Shown: one piece after another, positions 16,338-24,838 of the stretch
Numbering within the stretch: position 1 is the stretch's first letter
Layout of the letters: the number at the start of each line of letters is the position of its first letter
Made by a program: the position numbers and the translations under genes
Assembly (NCBI RefSeq): GCF_016132445.1
Contig: NZ_CP046056.1
Coordinates: forward strand, 2,039,501-2,103,500
From: Venatoribacter cucullus
GTDB lineage: Bacteria > Pseudomonadota > Gammaproteobacteria > Pseudomonadales > Oceanobacteraceae
Direction: 5' to 3'
DNA: 64,000 bases
Notes under the pieces: model-generated
Database searches by the model: none
The model's input: only the letters and a program-made list of their open reading frames with translations
What the model was told of the DNA's origin: nothing

Positions 16338-19300
16338 TTAGAGGTTAAGGATGGTCTGAGTCACCTGATCGGTGGTTTCAATGGTTTTGGCGCTGGCCTG
16401 ATAGTTGCGCTGGGCAATAATCAGGCGCACCAGCTGCTCGGACAGTTCGACGTTGGAGTCTTCCAGGGCCGACGAGGTGATCTGACCAAACGAGGCGGTA
16501 CGCGGCGAACCAATGGTGGCCACACCCGATTCAAAGGATTCACCCCAGGCGGTGTCGCCCAGCGGGGTCAGGCCTTCCGGATTACGGAAGTTGGCCAGTG
16601 CCACCTGGCCCAGGGTTTGCGCCTGACCGTTGGTGAAGCGGGCAAAGATAATGCCTTCCTGGTCCACTTCCAGGCCGGTTAAACGACCGGTGCTGTAACC
16701 GTTCTGGTTCACTTCGTTCACCGCAAAGGCGCTGCCGAACTGCGTGGTGCCCGCCAGATCAATCTGGAAGTTGGAGTTACTGGCCGGTTCGCTCAGCGGT
16801 AACCCCCCTTCCAGCACGTTTACTGAACCCAAGGCACCGCTGGGGTTGCCTTCGGCGTCACGCGGGTCCCAGTTGGTAATAAACATATCGCCGGTGGCTG
16901 TGGTATCCAGTGAGCCGTCCTGATTAAAGAACAGCTCAAAGCGGGCGCGGGTCGGCTCCAGGTTCTGCGGGAACGGCAGACTGGAATCCGGATCGCCCAC
17001 ATCATAGCCATCCACCTGAACGTACATGGCCCAGATGTTCTGTTCGTTCGGACGCGATGGATCCAGCGGCTCTTTCACGAAGTACTGAGTCATCACATGG
17101 GAATTACCCAGGCTGTCGTAGATTTTCATCGACGTTGAGTGGTTGTAGGTGTCCTGATCCAGCGGATCAAAGGCATTCAGGGTGAACGGAGTAAATTCTT
17201 CCGGAGTCAGCGCCCCGAAAATACCCGCTACCGCCGGCTGCGGATCGCTGAGGGTGTAACCTTCATTGAAGATAAAGGTCACAACACCGCCTACTGCCGC
17301 CGCGCGGTCAGCCGTGGCAGTGCCACCCAGCACTACCGGGCCGGTGTTAGCCGCACCCTGCACCACCAGCGAGTCGGTGACCACCGGGCTGCGCATCGCC
17401 AGTTTGATGTCACGGCCAATCTGGTTGGTAATAATCAGATCGCCATTATCGGCAATGCTGGCGCGGAAACCCGGTAAGGTGCTGCTGCGCAGGGCATTAA
17501 TTTCATCGGCAATATCCGGCAGCGACGTAGAGTTCAGTTGCTGACCATTGACGGTAATGCGCATATCGTTGCTGGGGCTGTTAAAACTGGACAGCGGAAT
17601 GGTCATGGTGGTTTCGGCCGACGCCGTTACACCAGGCTGCAGGTTAAACAGCGCGACAATTTCGTTCGCTTCACTGCGCTCCGGAATCAGAATGTCGGTT
17701 TCTTCACCATCCGGGTTGGTCAGGGTAACGCGCTGTTCCGGGTACAGGTTGTTAACGCCTTCAATACCGGTGGTCAGCAGGCTGCCGTCGGCCGGGTTGG
17801 CCTGCAGCAAACCATACAGCTGAGCTTCACTGATGTCGGGGCCAGAGGCACTGACGTTGGTGATTGAAATAAGGGAAGCTTCGCCTTCTTCGGTGGCCCG
17901 CAGTTCCAGCTTGTACTGTGGCGGTACGGTATTGGGAACAATTTCAACCGCCTGCGCCTGCACACCAATGTAGCCATCAGAATCCTGGCTGTTCAGCTGA
18001 CGGTTAATGGCAGCGGCCAGTTGCTGCACCGAGCGGAATTCTTCATCCAGCGAAATCAGCACCGAGCCGCTGCGGTTTTCACTGTCGGGCGCCGGTACGG
18101 TGAGGTTAATGCGGAAGCTGTTGGAACGGTCAACCGGATCGGTGCCGTACACCGGGAACAGGTTGGCCGCATTCAGACCCAGCGCATCCAGTGCAAAGGC
18201 GGTGTTGGCGTTGGTCGAGTCGGCAATGGCAATGCGCTCACCGGAACCTGGTTTGGTATTGGTGAATACCAACTGGCCACCCACGGCATCCACGCTGACC
18301 TTACCAGCCAGACCGTTAGCACCAATGTTGGCATCAATCTGCTGCTGAATGGCCACCGCCAGATCATCCAGCGAGGCGTAGTTAGCCGGCGGAATCACAA
18401 TGTTATAGGCCGCACTGGCGTTACCGGTGGTACTGGTAACCTGCAGACGGAATTCGTTGTTGGCCTGAATAACCGGAGAGCCACTGTCAATGCGGTTATC
18501 CGCCAGGAAGCCCAACGCATCCAGGCTGTAAGTGCTGCCAGTGTTCAGACCGATCTGGACCGGCTGCCCCTGGATACCAGGGGCAACCACATCCAGCTGA
18601 ATACGGCCGAAGCCATCCACCGAGGCTGACACCTGAGCTCCGGCTGGCAGCTCAGCGTTAATCGCGTTGGCAATGTCGGTGGCGATTGGCGCACCAGGAG
18701 TAACGAAATCGGCTGTGCTCAGAGAAATATCGTAATCATTGGCACCGGTGGTAATACGGAAATTCAGGGTATTGGGACCGCTGAAATCCAGTACCGGGTT
18801 GGACACAGTACCGGTCAGACTGGCAAAGGCACCCGCATCATGGGCGACCATGTTCAGTGGTGGTGTTGCGGTGGTACGGGTGGTGGTCTGAGTACCCGGA
18901 ATGCTGCGGAAGTCAGCGGTTAAGGCACCAGCGCCAACAAATAACAGCTGGCCAGCCGTACCCGGCACCACGCCGGTGTTGGCACCCAATGCACCATTCC
19001 AACCATTGTCTACGGTAAAGCCGCTGCCGTTGGTGGCGTTCAGGCCTGCCCGTTGCAGCACAATGTTACCCGCACCGTTAACGCTGACGCGCAACTGCTC
19101 GGTGCCGATGCTGTCGTTAATGGCGGTCTGAATGGCCTGTACTTTGTCGGCTACGTCATCGGCGGCAGTAATGGCCGGCAAAGTGATGGTTCGCGGGCCG
19201 GTGCCGTCGCCAAGATCCACGGTCAGGGTTTCAGTACCAGCGGCAAAGGCAGTGGCGGCAGATCCAAAAGCCACCTGCGCCGGCGTACCGCCGGTGGTCG

Positions 19301-19907
19301 GCTGACCGGCCGAGGCTAAGGTGCTGCGGGTCGATTCAAGAATACCGGAATCCGCCACACCCACGGCCAGACCGTTGGCGACCAGCTGTAAACCCTGCTC
19401 CTGCAGCACCAGCTGACGGGCATCGAGGTTCAGAATGGATGAAATCTGGTTGGTCAGGCGCGGCGGCTGGTTGGCGATCTGAATCTGAATATCACCCAGC
19501 ACGCCGTTCACCACACCACCACTGTTGGCGGCATAGCCCTGCAGACGGGCGCCGTTGTTGGCGGTTACATAACCGTCTTTATCCAGCGAGAAAATACCGG
19601 AACGGCTGTACGAGACACTGCCACGATCCTGCAGCACAAAAAAACCGTTGCCATCAATGGCCATATCCAGTGCATTGCCGGTGCCGCTGATATTGCCCTG
19701 GCTGAATTGCTGACGGACGTTTTCCACCATCACACCGCTGCCGACCGGCTTGGAGCCAGTACCCAGCAGCGTGGTGGTGTAAACGTCACCGAATTCGGTG
19801 CGTGACTGTTTAAAACCAACGGTACTGGCGTTGGCGATGTTGTTACCTGTTACCGACAGATCGGTAGAGGCAGCACGGATTCCACTTAAACCAATATTAA
19901 AAGCCAT
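16338..19907 (-). CDS. flgE: Flagellar hook protein FlgE, giant form (1189 aa)
   Basis: FlgE polymerises into the hook, the universal joint outside the cell. The N-terminus (MAFNIGLSGIRAASTDLSVT, NNIANASTVGFKQSRTEFGD) and C-terminus (LSEQLVRLIIAQRNYQASAK) are canonical. The ATG at 19907 is preceded by GAGG; the longer frame to 19985 adds 26 atypical residues. Enteric FlgE has about 400 residues. The extra 780 residues (about 170-900) are repeated modules, each with a segment like SLDDLAVAIQQQIDANIGAN and a following beta-rich part. This implies a much thicker hook surface. It is the fourth gene of flgBCDE and is closed by a terminator. Confidence 0.96.
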   Translation of the reverse strand: MAFNIGLSGIRAASTDLSVTGNNIANASTVGFKQSRTEFGDVYTTTLLGTGSKPVGSGVMVENVRQQFSQGNISGTGNALDMAIDGNGFFVLQDRGSVSYSRSGIFSLDKDGYVTANNGARLQGYAANSGGVVNGVLGDIQIQIANQPPRLTNQISSILNLDARQLVLQEQGLQLVANGLAVGVADSGILESTRSTLASAGQPTTGGTPAQVAFGSAATAFAAGTETLTVDLGDGTGPRTITLPAITAADDVADKVQAIQTAINDSIGTEQLRVSVNGAGNIVLQRAGLNATNGSGFTVDNGWNGALGANTGVVPGTAGQLLFVGAGALTADFRSIPGTQTTTRTTATPPLNMVAHDAGAFASLTGTVSNPVLDFSGPNTLNFRITTGANDYDISLSTADFVTPGAPIATDIANAINAELPAGAQVSASVDGFGRIQLDVVAPGIQGQPVQIGLNTGSTYSLDALGFLADNRIDSGSPVIQANNEFRLQVTSTTGNASAAYNIVIPPANYASLDDLAVAIQQQIDANIGANGLAGKVSVDAVGGQLVFTNTKPGSGERIAIADSTNANTAFALDALGLNAANLFPVYGTDPVDRSNSFRINLTVPAPDSENRSGSVLISLDEEFRSVQQLAAAINRQLNSQDSDGYIGVQAQAVEIVPNTVPPQYKLELRATEEGEASLISITNVSASGPDISEAQLYGLLQANPADGSLLTTGIEGVNNLYPEQRVTLTNPDGEETDILIPERSEANEIVALFNLQPGVTASAETTMTIPLSSFNSPSNDMRITVNGQQLNSTSLPDIADEINALRSSTLPGFRASIADNGDLIITNQIGRDIKLAMRSPVVTDSLVVQGAANTGPVVLGGTATADRAAAVGGVVTFIFNEGYTLSDPQPAVAGIFGALTPEEFTPFTLNAFDPLDQDTYNHSTSMKIYDSLGNSHVMTQYFVKEPLDPSRPNEQNIWAMYVQVDGYDVGDPDSSLPFPQNLEPTRARFELFFNQDGSLDTTATGDMFITNWDPRDAEGNPSGALGSVNVLEGGLPLSEPASNSNFQIDLAGTTQFGSAFAVNEVNQNGYSTGRLTGLEVDQEGIIFARFTNGQAQTLGQVALANFRNPEGLTPLGDTAWGESFESGVATIGSPRTASFGQITSSALEDSNVELSEQLVRLIIAQRNYQASAKTIETTDQVTQTILNL

Positions 19908-19935
19908 AATATGTTCCTCGTTGCCTGTTCCCGAA

Positions 19936-20724
19936 CTACTCGTCCAGTACCTGTTTAATCTGATCCAGTGAGGCGCTCTGGCCACCGGCCAGATTCAGAA
20001 TAACGCCACCGTTTTTGCTCATGGTGACACTGTCGACCCGTGAGCTCATTTGCATACCTAATTCTTCGGCTTTGCCAGCTACCATGCCATTCACCCGGAA
20101 GACGTATTCACCGGACGGATACGGCATCGGCACTTTGTTTCCATTGGCATCCAGCACCGGCTCGCCTTCTTCGTCTTTGTAGTATTCCTGACGGTTCAGC
20201 TTGCTGGCGTCCACATCCACAATCTTGCCGTCCAGCATCAGGTTCAGGCCGTCCCAGCGAATGGACATAGAGCCTTCGCCGTGACTGCCCAGCGGAATCT
20301 GCTCCAGCAGCTGGCCATTCTTATCTTCAATGGTCAGCACCATATCGGCGGCGCTGTCTTCCAGTTCGGCATAGCCACTGACAATGCCACCATTCAGCAG
20401 CAGGCCGGTTTTGTTGCCATCGACAATCACCGATTGGCCAACCATGCCGGACGCCTGCAGCGCCGAGGCGGAGTTAAAGCGCGCCATCATGCTCTCAGCC
20501 GAGGTATTGAGCTTGTCGATACCTTCGACGGTGGAGAACTGCGCCAGCTGAGCCACAAAGGCCTGGTTGTCGGTGGGTTCCAGCGGGTTCTGGTTGTTCA
20601 TTTGCGCAACCATCAGTTCCAGGAAGGCATCCCGGCCCAGCTCGTTGCTTTTCGGCTCGTCGCTGTTGCTGGGTTTGCGGTACTGGTCCAGTACGGCGGC
20701 GTTGTTGCTGACATCGTTAATCAT
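19936..20724 (-). CDS. flgD: Hook cap / scaffold protein FlgD
   Basis: FlgD caps the growing hook and is discarded when the hook is complete. The 262-residue product has the conserved N-terminal region (LGRDAFLELMVAQMNNQNPL, then EPTDNQAFVAQLAQFSTVEG) and a C-terminal beta-rich Tudor/FnIII-like part. Its length is slightly above the enteric protein (about 231). It starts 13 bases after flgC and ends 28 bases before flgE. Confidence 0.96.
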   Translation of the reverse strand: MINDVSNNAAVLDQYRKPSNSDEPKSNELGRDAFLELMVAQMNNQNPLEPTDNQAFVAQLAQFSTVEGIDKLNTSAESMMARFNSASALQASGMVGQSVIVDGNKTGLLLNGGIVSGYAELEDSAADMVLTIEDKNGQLLEQIPLGSHGEGSMSIRWDGLNLMLDGKIVDVDASKLNRQEYYKDEEGEPVLDANGNKVPMPYPSGEYVFRVNGMVAGKAEELGMQMSSRVDSVTMSKNGGVILNLAGGQSASLDQIKQVLDE

Positions 20725-20737
20725 GCTGAGATGCTCC

Positions 20738-21184
20738 TTACTGGCCCAGTGTCAGGGTGCGTTGCAGCATTTGTTTTGCTGTTTTGAGCACTTCGACGTT
20801 CATCTGATAACTGCGTGAGGAGGCCATCATGTCGGTCATTTCCTCAACGATATTCACGTTCGGGTAGTACACATAGCCATCTTCGTTGGCCATCGGGTGG
20901 TCGGGCTGGAAGCGCAGTTGCAGCGGCGCATCTTTTTCGACAATGCCCATCACCTGCACACCGGCGCCGGTGTTGCCGGTCAGCTCCTGAAACTGGTTGT
21001 GTTCGTTCACTTCCATGTAAGCCTTCTGCATCACCGCAAACCAGGGCTTGCGGGCGCGGTAGGTTTCATCCACCGAGCTGGACGCGCTTTCGGCGTTGGC
21101 GATGTTGCTGGCAGTCGTGTTGATGCGGATCGACTGAGCGTTCATGCCGGAGCCGGCGATATCAAAAACGTTGGACAAGGACAT
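20738..21184 (-). CDS. flgC: Proximal rod protein FlgC
   Basis: A rod subunit of 148 residues, with N-terminal SLSNVFDIAGSGMNAQSIRI and C-terminal YPNVNIVEEMTDMMASSRSY, both characteristic of FlgC. Length is usual (enteric 134). It begins 2 bases after the flgB stop codon, which fits translational coupling. Confidence 0.97.
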   Translation of the reverse strand: MSLSNVFDIAGSGMNAQSIRINTTASNIANAESASSSVDETYRARKPWFAVMQKAYMEVNEHNQFQELTGNTGAGVQVMGIVEKDAPLQLRFQPDHPMANEDGYVYYPNVNIVEEMTDMMASSRSYQMNVEVLKTAKQMLQRTLTLGQ

Positions 21185-21186
21185 GG

Positions 21187-21585
21187 TTATTCTCCCCGGA
21201 TAACGCTTTTCAGGCCGTTGAATTTGCTGTTCAGAAATTCAAAGCTGGCGTTGTAATTCATGGCGTTGCGGGCAAACAGCGCCTGTTCCATTTGTGAATC
21301 AACCGTGTTGCCATCAATGGAAGGCTGGGTCGGGTTGCGGAACAACAGCTCTTCTTCCACATTGCCGCGGCCATCGATATGACCACTGTGGGTGCGTTCC
21401 AGACCAACTGAACGGCTGCTGTGGATTTCACCTTTCAGCACCGCCTGAAAATTAATGTCGCGGGCTTTGAAACCAGGGGTATCAGCGTTGGCCAGGTTAT
21501 TGGCCAGAACTTCAGCCCGGGCGGCACGCAATTGCAGGGCGCTGGGGTGAATGCCAAGGGCGTTGCTGAAATTGATGGAGGCCAT
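21187..21585 (-). CDS. flgB: Proximal rod protein FlgB
   Basis: The 132-residue rod subunit starts MASINFSNALGIHPSALQLR and contains the rod signature EVLANNLANADTPGFKARDI. It is the first gene of the flgBCDE unit. A sigma-54 promoter lies 36 bases upstream of the start codon. Confidence 0.97.
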   Translation of the reverse strand: MASINFSNALGIHPSALQLRAARAEVLANNLANADTPGFKARDINFQAVLKGEIHSSRSVGLERTHSGHIDGRGNVEEELLFRNPTQPSIDGNTVDSQMEQALFARNAMNYNASFEFLNSKFNGLKSVIRGE

Positions 21586-21620
21586 AAGGGGTTCTCATCT
21601 GGTGACTATGTCCAGAACAA

Positions 21621-21636
21621 AGCAACCCTTGTGCCA
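21621..21636 (-). promoter_or_regulatory. Sigma-54 promoter of flgBCDE
   Basis: The minus strand reads TGGCACAAGGGTTGCT, a perfect match to TGGCAC-N5-TTGCT. This agrees with class III-type control of the rod and hook operon by sigma-54 and a FlrC/FleR activator in polar flagellates. Confidence 0.9.
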
Positions 21637-21646
21637 ATTTTATAAG

Positions 21647-21667
21647 TTGTTATTTTTCAAGGAGTTA
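21647..21667 (-). promoter_or_regulatory. Conserved upstream element of the flgB promoter
   Basis: TTGTTATTTTTCAA-N3-GTTA in the plus-strand reading, 10 bases from the sigma-54 site. The identical element precedes the flgF promoter at the same spacing (16225-16245). Confidence 0.55.
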
Positions 21668-21670
21668 TAA

Positions 21671-21697
21671 AGAAATTGCCGCTCAGAAGAGCGGCAA
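21671..21697 (-). terminator. Terminator after cheR
   Basis: TTGCCGCTC (21676-21684) pairs with GAGCGGCAA (21689-21697) around AGAA. On the minus strand it is followed by a T-rich tract (TTTCTTTAT). It separates the cheV-cheR unit from flgB. Confidence 0.82.
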
Positions 21698-21751
21698 TAA
21701 GGCGGCAAAACAGCAACCGGTAAACGGCAATGCCGCGACAGCGGCAAAGCT

Positions 21752-22591
21752 TTACCGCTGGCCGCTGAACGGCTTGGCCCGGTACACGATACCCGGATGG
21801 CATTGCACCATTTCGTAGTAATCGCTCAGGTTATTCAGCGCTTCGGAAGCGCCCAGCATTAAGTAGCCACCCGGGTTCAGGCTGGCGTGCATGCGGCGCA
21901 GGATGTCGGTTTTCAGTTCGGCCGAAAAGTAGATAAGTACGTTGCGGCAGAAGATGATGTCGAACTTACCCAGCATGGCAAAACTTTGCTGCAGGTTCTG
22001 AATGCGGAACTCCACCCGGCCCCGTACATTCTGACGGATACGCCAGCGGCCATCGCTGTCTTCATCGAAGTAGTTTTTCAGGTGAATGTCATTCATACCG
22101 CGGCGGATCGCCAGCTGCTGATACACCCCTTCTTTGGCAGCGGCCAGAGAGCTTGGGGAAATATCCGTCGCCAGAATGCGCTCGCCAGCCATCAGCTGGC
22201 CCGGGTTACGCTTTTTGTATTCTTCTATTTCCATACTCAGCGAGTAGGGTTCCTGACCGGTAGAACAAGCCGCCGACCAGATTTTCAGTGGCCGCCGCTG
22301 AGCAGCAATTTCCGGCAGCAGTTTTTCCCGGAAAATACGGTAGGGGTGCTCATCGCGGAACCACAGGGTTTCGTTGGTGGTCATGGCGTCGATGACGGTT
22401 TCCTGCAGGCTGCGGCTGCGTTCCATGGCGCTCATCAGTTCAGTAATGCTGTTGATGGATTCCCGTTCCATCAGGCGGCGCAGACGGCTGGTAACCAGGT
22501 ACTCTTTGCCCTGCCCCAACATGATGCCGCTGTTTTTTTCCAGCATAAGGCGGAAACGATTGTATTCGTCTGCCGTCATTTCTTTTGTCAT
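21752..22591 (-). CDS. cheR: Chemotaxis protein methyltransferase CheR
   Basis: CheR methylates glutamates on chemoreceptors using S-adenosylmethionine. The 279-residue product has the N-terminal helical domain (DEYNRFRLMLEKNSGIMLGQ) and the SAM-binding domain: IWSAACSTGQEPYSLSMEIE is the SAM motif and FDIIFCRNVLIYFS a conserved core strand. The ATG at 22591 is preferred; a GTG at 22609 in frame has a poor ribosome site. It follows cheV by 24 bases. This cheV-cheR pair next to flgB is common in pseudomonads and vibrios. Confidence 0.95.
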   Translation of the reverse strand: MTKEMTADEYNRFRLMLEKNSGIMLGQGKEYLVTSRLRRLMERESINSITELMSAMERSRSLQETVIDAMTTNETLWFRDEHPYRIFREKLLPEIAAQRRPLKIWSAACSTGQEPYSLSMEIEEYKKRNPGQLMAGERILATDISPSSLAAAKEGVYQQLAIRRGMNDIHLKNYFDEDSDGRWRIRQNVRGRVEFRIQNLQQSFAMLGKFDIIFCRNVLIYFSAELKTDILRRMHASLNPGGYLMLGASEALNNLSDYYEMVQCHPGIVYRAKPFSGQR

Positions 22592-22615
22592 AGTTTTGAG
22601 TTCCAGCACCTTCAG

Positions 22616-23539
22616 TTACGCCGACTGCACCTGTTTGGCCACTTTTTCGGCCAGGATATCGGGATCAAATTTGGCAATAAAATCATCGGCGCCCACTTTC
22701 TGCACCATGGTTTTATTAAATACACCACTCAGTGACGAGTGCAGCACAATAAAGAAACCGTTCATGCGGCTGTCGCCACGGATATTACTGGTTAAGGTGT
22801 AGCCGTCCATTTCGGGCATTTCGATGTCGGAAATCAGCATCAGATAATGGTCCTGCGGCCGCTCGCCATTTTCCACCAGGGCTTCCAGGTGGTTCCAGGC
22901 TTGCCGGCCATCTTCCAGTACCACCACCTCCACGCCGACATCCTGCAGACAGCGGGTGATTTGCTTACGGGCGATTTTGGAATCATCCACAATCAGCACT
23001 TTGCGGCTACGGGCTTTTTCATGTACCTCAGCACTGACCACACCTTCACTGATTTGCTCATTGATGGGCGAGACTTCGGCGAGGATTTTCTCCACGTCGA
23101 TAATCTCTACCATATGGTCATCCAGATGCGTCACCGCCGTCAGGTAATGCTCACGGCCGGTACCCTTCGGTGGCGGATGAATATCACCCCAGTTCATGTT
23201 CACAATGCGCTCCACCCCGGCCACCAGAAACCCCTGAGTTTTCAGGTTGAACTCGGTAATGATCACAAAGGCCGTACTCAGATCCTGCAAGGGCTTGTTA
23301 CCGGTAGCCATGCTCAGATCCATAATCGGAATGGTGCCGGAGCGGATATGGGCAACCCCACGCACCACCGGATTACTGCGTGGCAGCAACGTCAGCTTCG
23401 GGCATTGCAGCACTTCTTTTACTTTGAACACGTTGATGCCGTACACCTGCTTACCGTTCAGACGGAACAGCAACAGCTCCAGACGGTTCTGACCAACCAG
23501 CTGGGTGCGCTGATTGACCGAATCCATTACACCTGCCAT
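22616..23539 (-). CDS. cheV: Chemotaxis coupling protein CheV (CheW + receiver)
   Basis: CheV couples chemoreceptors to CheA and can be phosphorylated. The 307-residue product has a CheW domain (about 20-160, LLLFRLNGKQVYGINVFKVK) and a response-regulator receiver (about 175-305): KVLIVDDSKIARKQ holds the acidic pocket and LISDIEMPEMDG the phospho-acceptor Asp. The ATG at 23539 is preceded by GGAGAG; an in-frame start at 23605 would add 22 residues of promoter sequence. It is divergent from flgA. Confidence 0.96.
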   Translation of the reverse strand: MAGVMDSVNQRTQLVGQNRLELLLFRLNGKQVYGINVFKVKEVLQCPKLTLLPRSNPVVRGVAHIRSGTIPIMDLSMATGNKPLQDLSTAFVIITEFNLKTQGFLVAGVERIVNMNWGDIHPPPKGTGREHYLTAVTHLDDHMVEIIDVEKILAEVSPINEQISEGVVSAEVHEKARSRKVLIVDDSKIARKQITRCLQDVGVEVVVLEDGRQAWNHLEALVENGERPQDHYLMLISDIEMPEMDGYTLTSNIRGDSRMNGFFIVLHSSLSGVFNKTMVQKVGADDFIAKFDPDILAEKVAKQVQSA

Positions 23540-23559
23540 AAGACTCTCCAGAAGTAACC

Positions 23560-23575
23560 CGGCACAACCTTTGCT
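23560..23575 (+). promoter_or_regulatory. Sigma-54 promoter of flgA
   Basis: CGGCACAACCTTTGCT matches TGGCAC-N5-TTGCT with one mismatch and has GG-N10-GC spacing. It lies 58 bases upstream of the flgA ATG and partly in the leader of the divergent cheV. No copy of the flgB/flgF upstream element is seen here. Confidence 0.75.
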
Positions 23576-23632
23576 GTATGATGCCATGTACACATAAGGC
23601 GCCAAGTTAATGACATACGATTGTATCTGCCA

Positions 23633-24352
23633 ATGAGCATAGTAGACATCCTTCGCAGGGACAGATTATTTGCAGCTTTTTTGCTGCTGTTGTTGCTGTC
23701 GATGTTGCTGCCGCTGTCCGTTGCTGCCAGCACCAGCGACTGGCAACAACAAGTAAGCGATGAATTATGCCAGCGCTGGCAGGATATCGGCGGCCCCGGC
23801 GCAGACTGTAGTATCAGTTTTCCCGGCCTGAGCCCGAACTTTCAGTTACAGCACTGTGAACAGCCCTGGCAGATTAACCTGCTGCGCCCGCTGCAGCCCG
23901 GCCGTAATGGTCTGGAGATCAGCTGCGAACAGCCCTGGTGGCGGCAAAATCTGGCGGTACAGATTCAGATTTTCCGCGAGGTCGCGGTTCTGGCCCGCAG
24001 CGTCAGTGCCGGCCAGAGACTGACCGCCGCCGACATCAGCCTGGTGCGCCACGATATTGGCGCCCTGAGTAAAGATTTTTTAACCTCGGCCGATAGCTTG
24101 CCGGGTATGGAATTACGCCGTACCCTGCGCGCCGGCACCGTGTTAAGCCGCGACATGATTGCCCTGCCAGTACTGGTAGAACGCGGTCAGCAGGTGAATA
24201 TCCGGGTACAGCGCCCCGGCATCCGCATTGAAATGAAAGGCACCGCTCTGGACGCCGGCAGTGCCGGTGACCGCATTCGGGTACGCAATGAGAGCTCGCA
24301 AAAAATTATCCGGGCTACCGTACTTGAGCGCGGACTGGTGCAGGTTGACTGA
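23633..24352 (+). CDS. flgA: P-ring assembly chaperone FlgA
   Basis: FlgA is a periplasmic chaperone for P-ring formation. The 239-residue precursor has a Sec signal (RLFAAFLLLLLLSMLLPLSV) and a C-terminal SAF-type region (SVSAGQRLTAADISLVRHDI, then RAGTVLSRDMIALPVLVERG). The ATG at 23633 is chosen; a TTG at 23621 would add four residues. The gene leads the plus-strand set flgA-flgM-flgN-ycgR, though flgM has its own promoter. Confidence 0.93.
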   Translation: MSIVDILRRDRLFAAFLLLLLLSMLLPLSVAASTSDWQQQVSDELCQRWQDIGGPGADCSISFPGLSPNFQLQHCEQPWQINLLRPLQPGRNGLEISCEQPWWRQNLAVQIQIFREVAVLARSVSAGQRLTAADISLVRHDIGALSKDFLTSADSLPGMELRRTLRAGTVLSRDMIALPVLVERGQQVNIRVQRPGIRIEMKGTALDAGSAGDRIRVRNESSQKIIRATVLERGLVQVD

Positions 24353-24446
24353 AGCCTTCAACGGCACCGGAAGAAACCGTCTGGTCAACCGCCTGGCCAA
24401 CCGCCGGAACGCAGAAAAAAGAGTTAAAGAAACACCAAAGAAACCC

Positions 24447-24473
24447 TAAAGTTTCAAAGCAGGCCGCCGATAA
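24447..24473 (+). promoter_or_regulatory. FliA (sigma-28) promoter of flgM
   Basis: TAAAGTTT (24447-24454), an 11-base spacer and GCCGATAA (24466-24473) match the FliA consensus at every position. It lies 48 bases before the flgM start and gives the known feedback in which FliA drives its own anti-sigma factor. Confidence 0.93.
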
Positions 24474-24521
24474 CACTTATAGCAGGAGTGTCACTACCCT
24501 GAACTGGCCCGGAGATACAGT

Positions 24522-24821
24522 ATGAATATCAACAAGTTAACCAGCGGATTAGACGGCAGCGCACGCAGCCGCAACGAACCCGTTGCTGCCGACAAAGCCC
24601 CGGCAGCCAAAGTACAGCAAAGCGCCGTTGCTACCGATCAGGTAAAACTGAGCAACAGCAGCAAGAGCATGCAGCAGATTGAAGCGGAAATCCGCGATCT
24701 GCCGGAAGTAGACGATGCCGCCGTTGAGCGCATCCGCGGTGCCATTGAGCGCGGCGAATACAAAATCGATTATGAAAAGTTGGCAGGGAAAATGCTTGAT
24801 TTTGAGGATCGTCTCAACTGA
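24522..24821 (+). CDS. flgM: Anti-sigma-28 factor FlgM
   Basis: FlgM binds and inhibits FliA until the hook-basal body is finished, when it is exported. The 99-residue product has a disordered N-terminus (MNINKLTSGLDG) and the FliA-binding helices in the C-terminal half (DAAVERIRGAIERGEYKIDY, EKLAGKMLDFEDRL). Length is usual. It is followed by flgN after 17 bases. Confidence 0.95.
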   Translation: MNINKLTSGLDGSARSRNEPVAADKAPAAKVQQSAVATDQVKLSNSSKSMQQIEAEIRDLPEVDDAAVERIRGAIERGEYKIDYEKLAGKMLDFEDRLN

Positions 24822-24838
24822 AAGCGTAACCTCCGCCT

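Noticed and set aside
22592..22609. GTG at 22609 as cheR start
   Set aside because: The ribosome-binding sequence is too close and the extra residues are not part of the family; the ATG at 22591 fits better.
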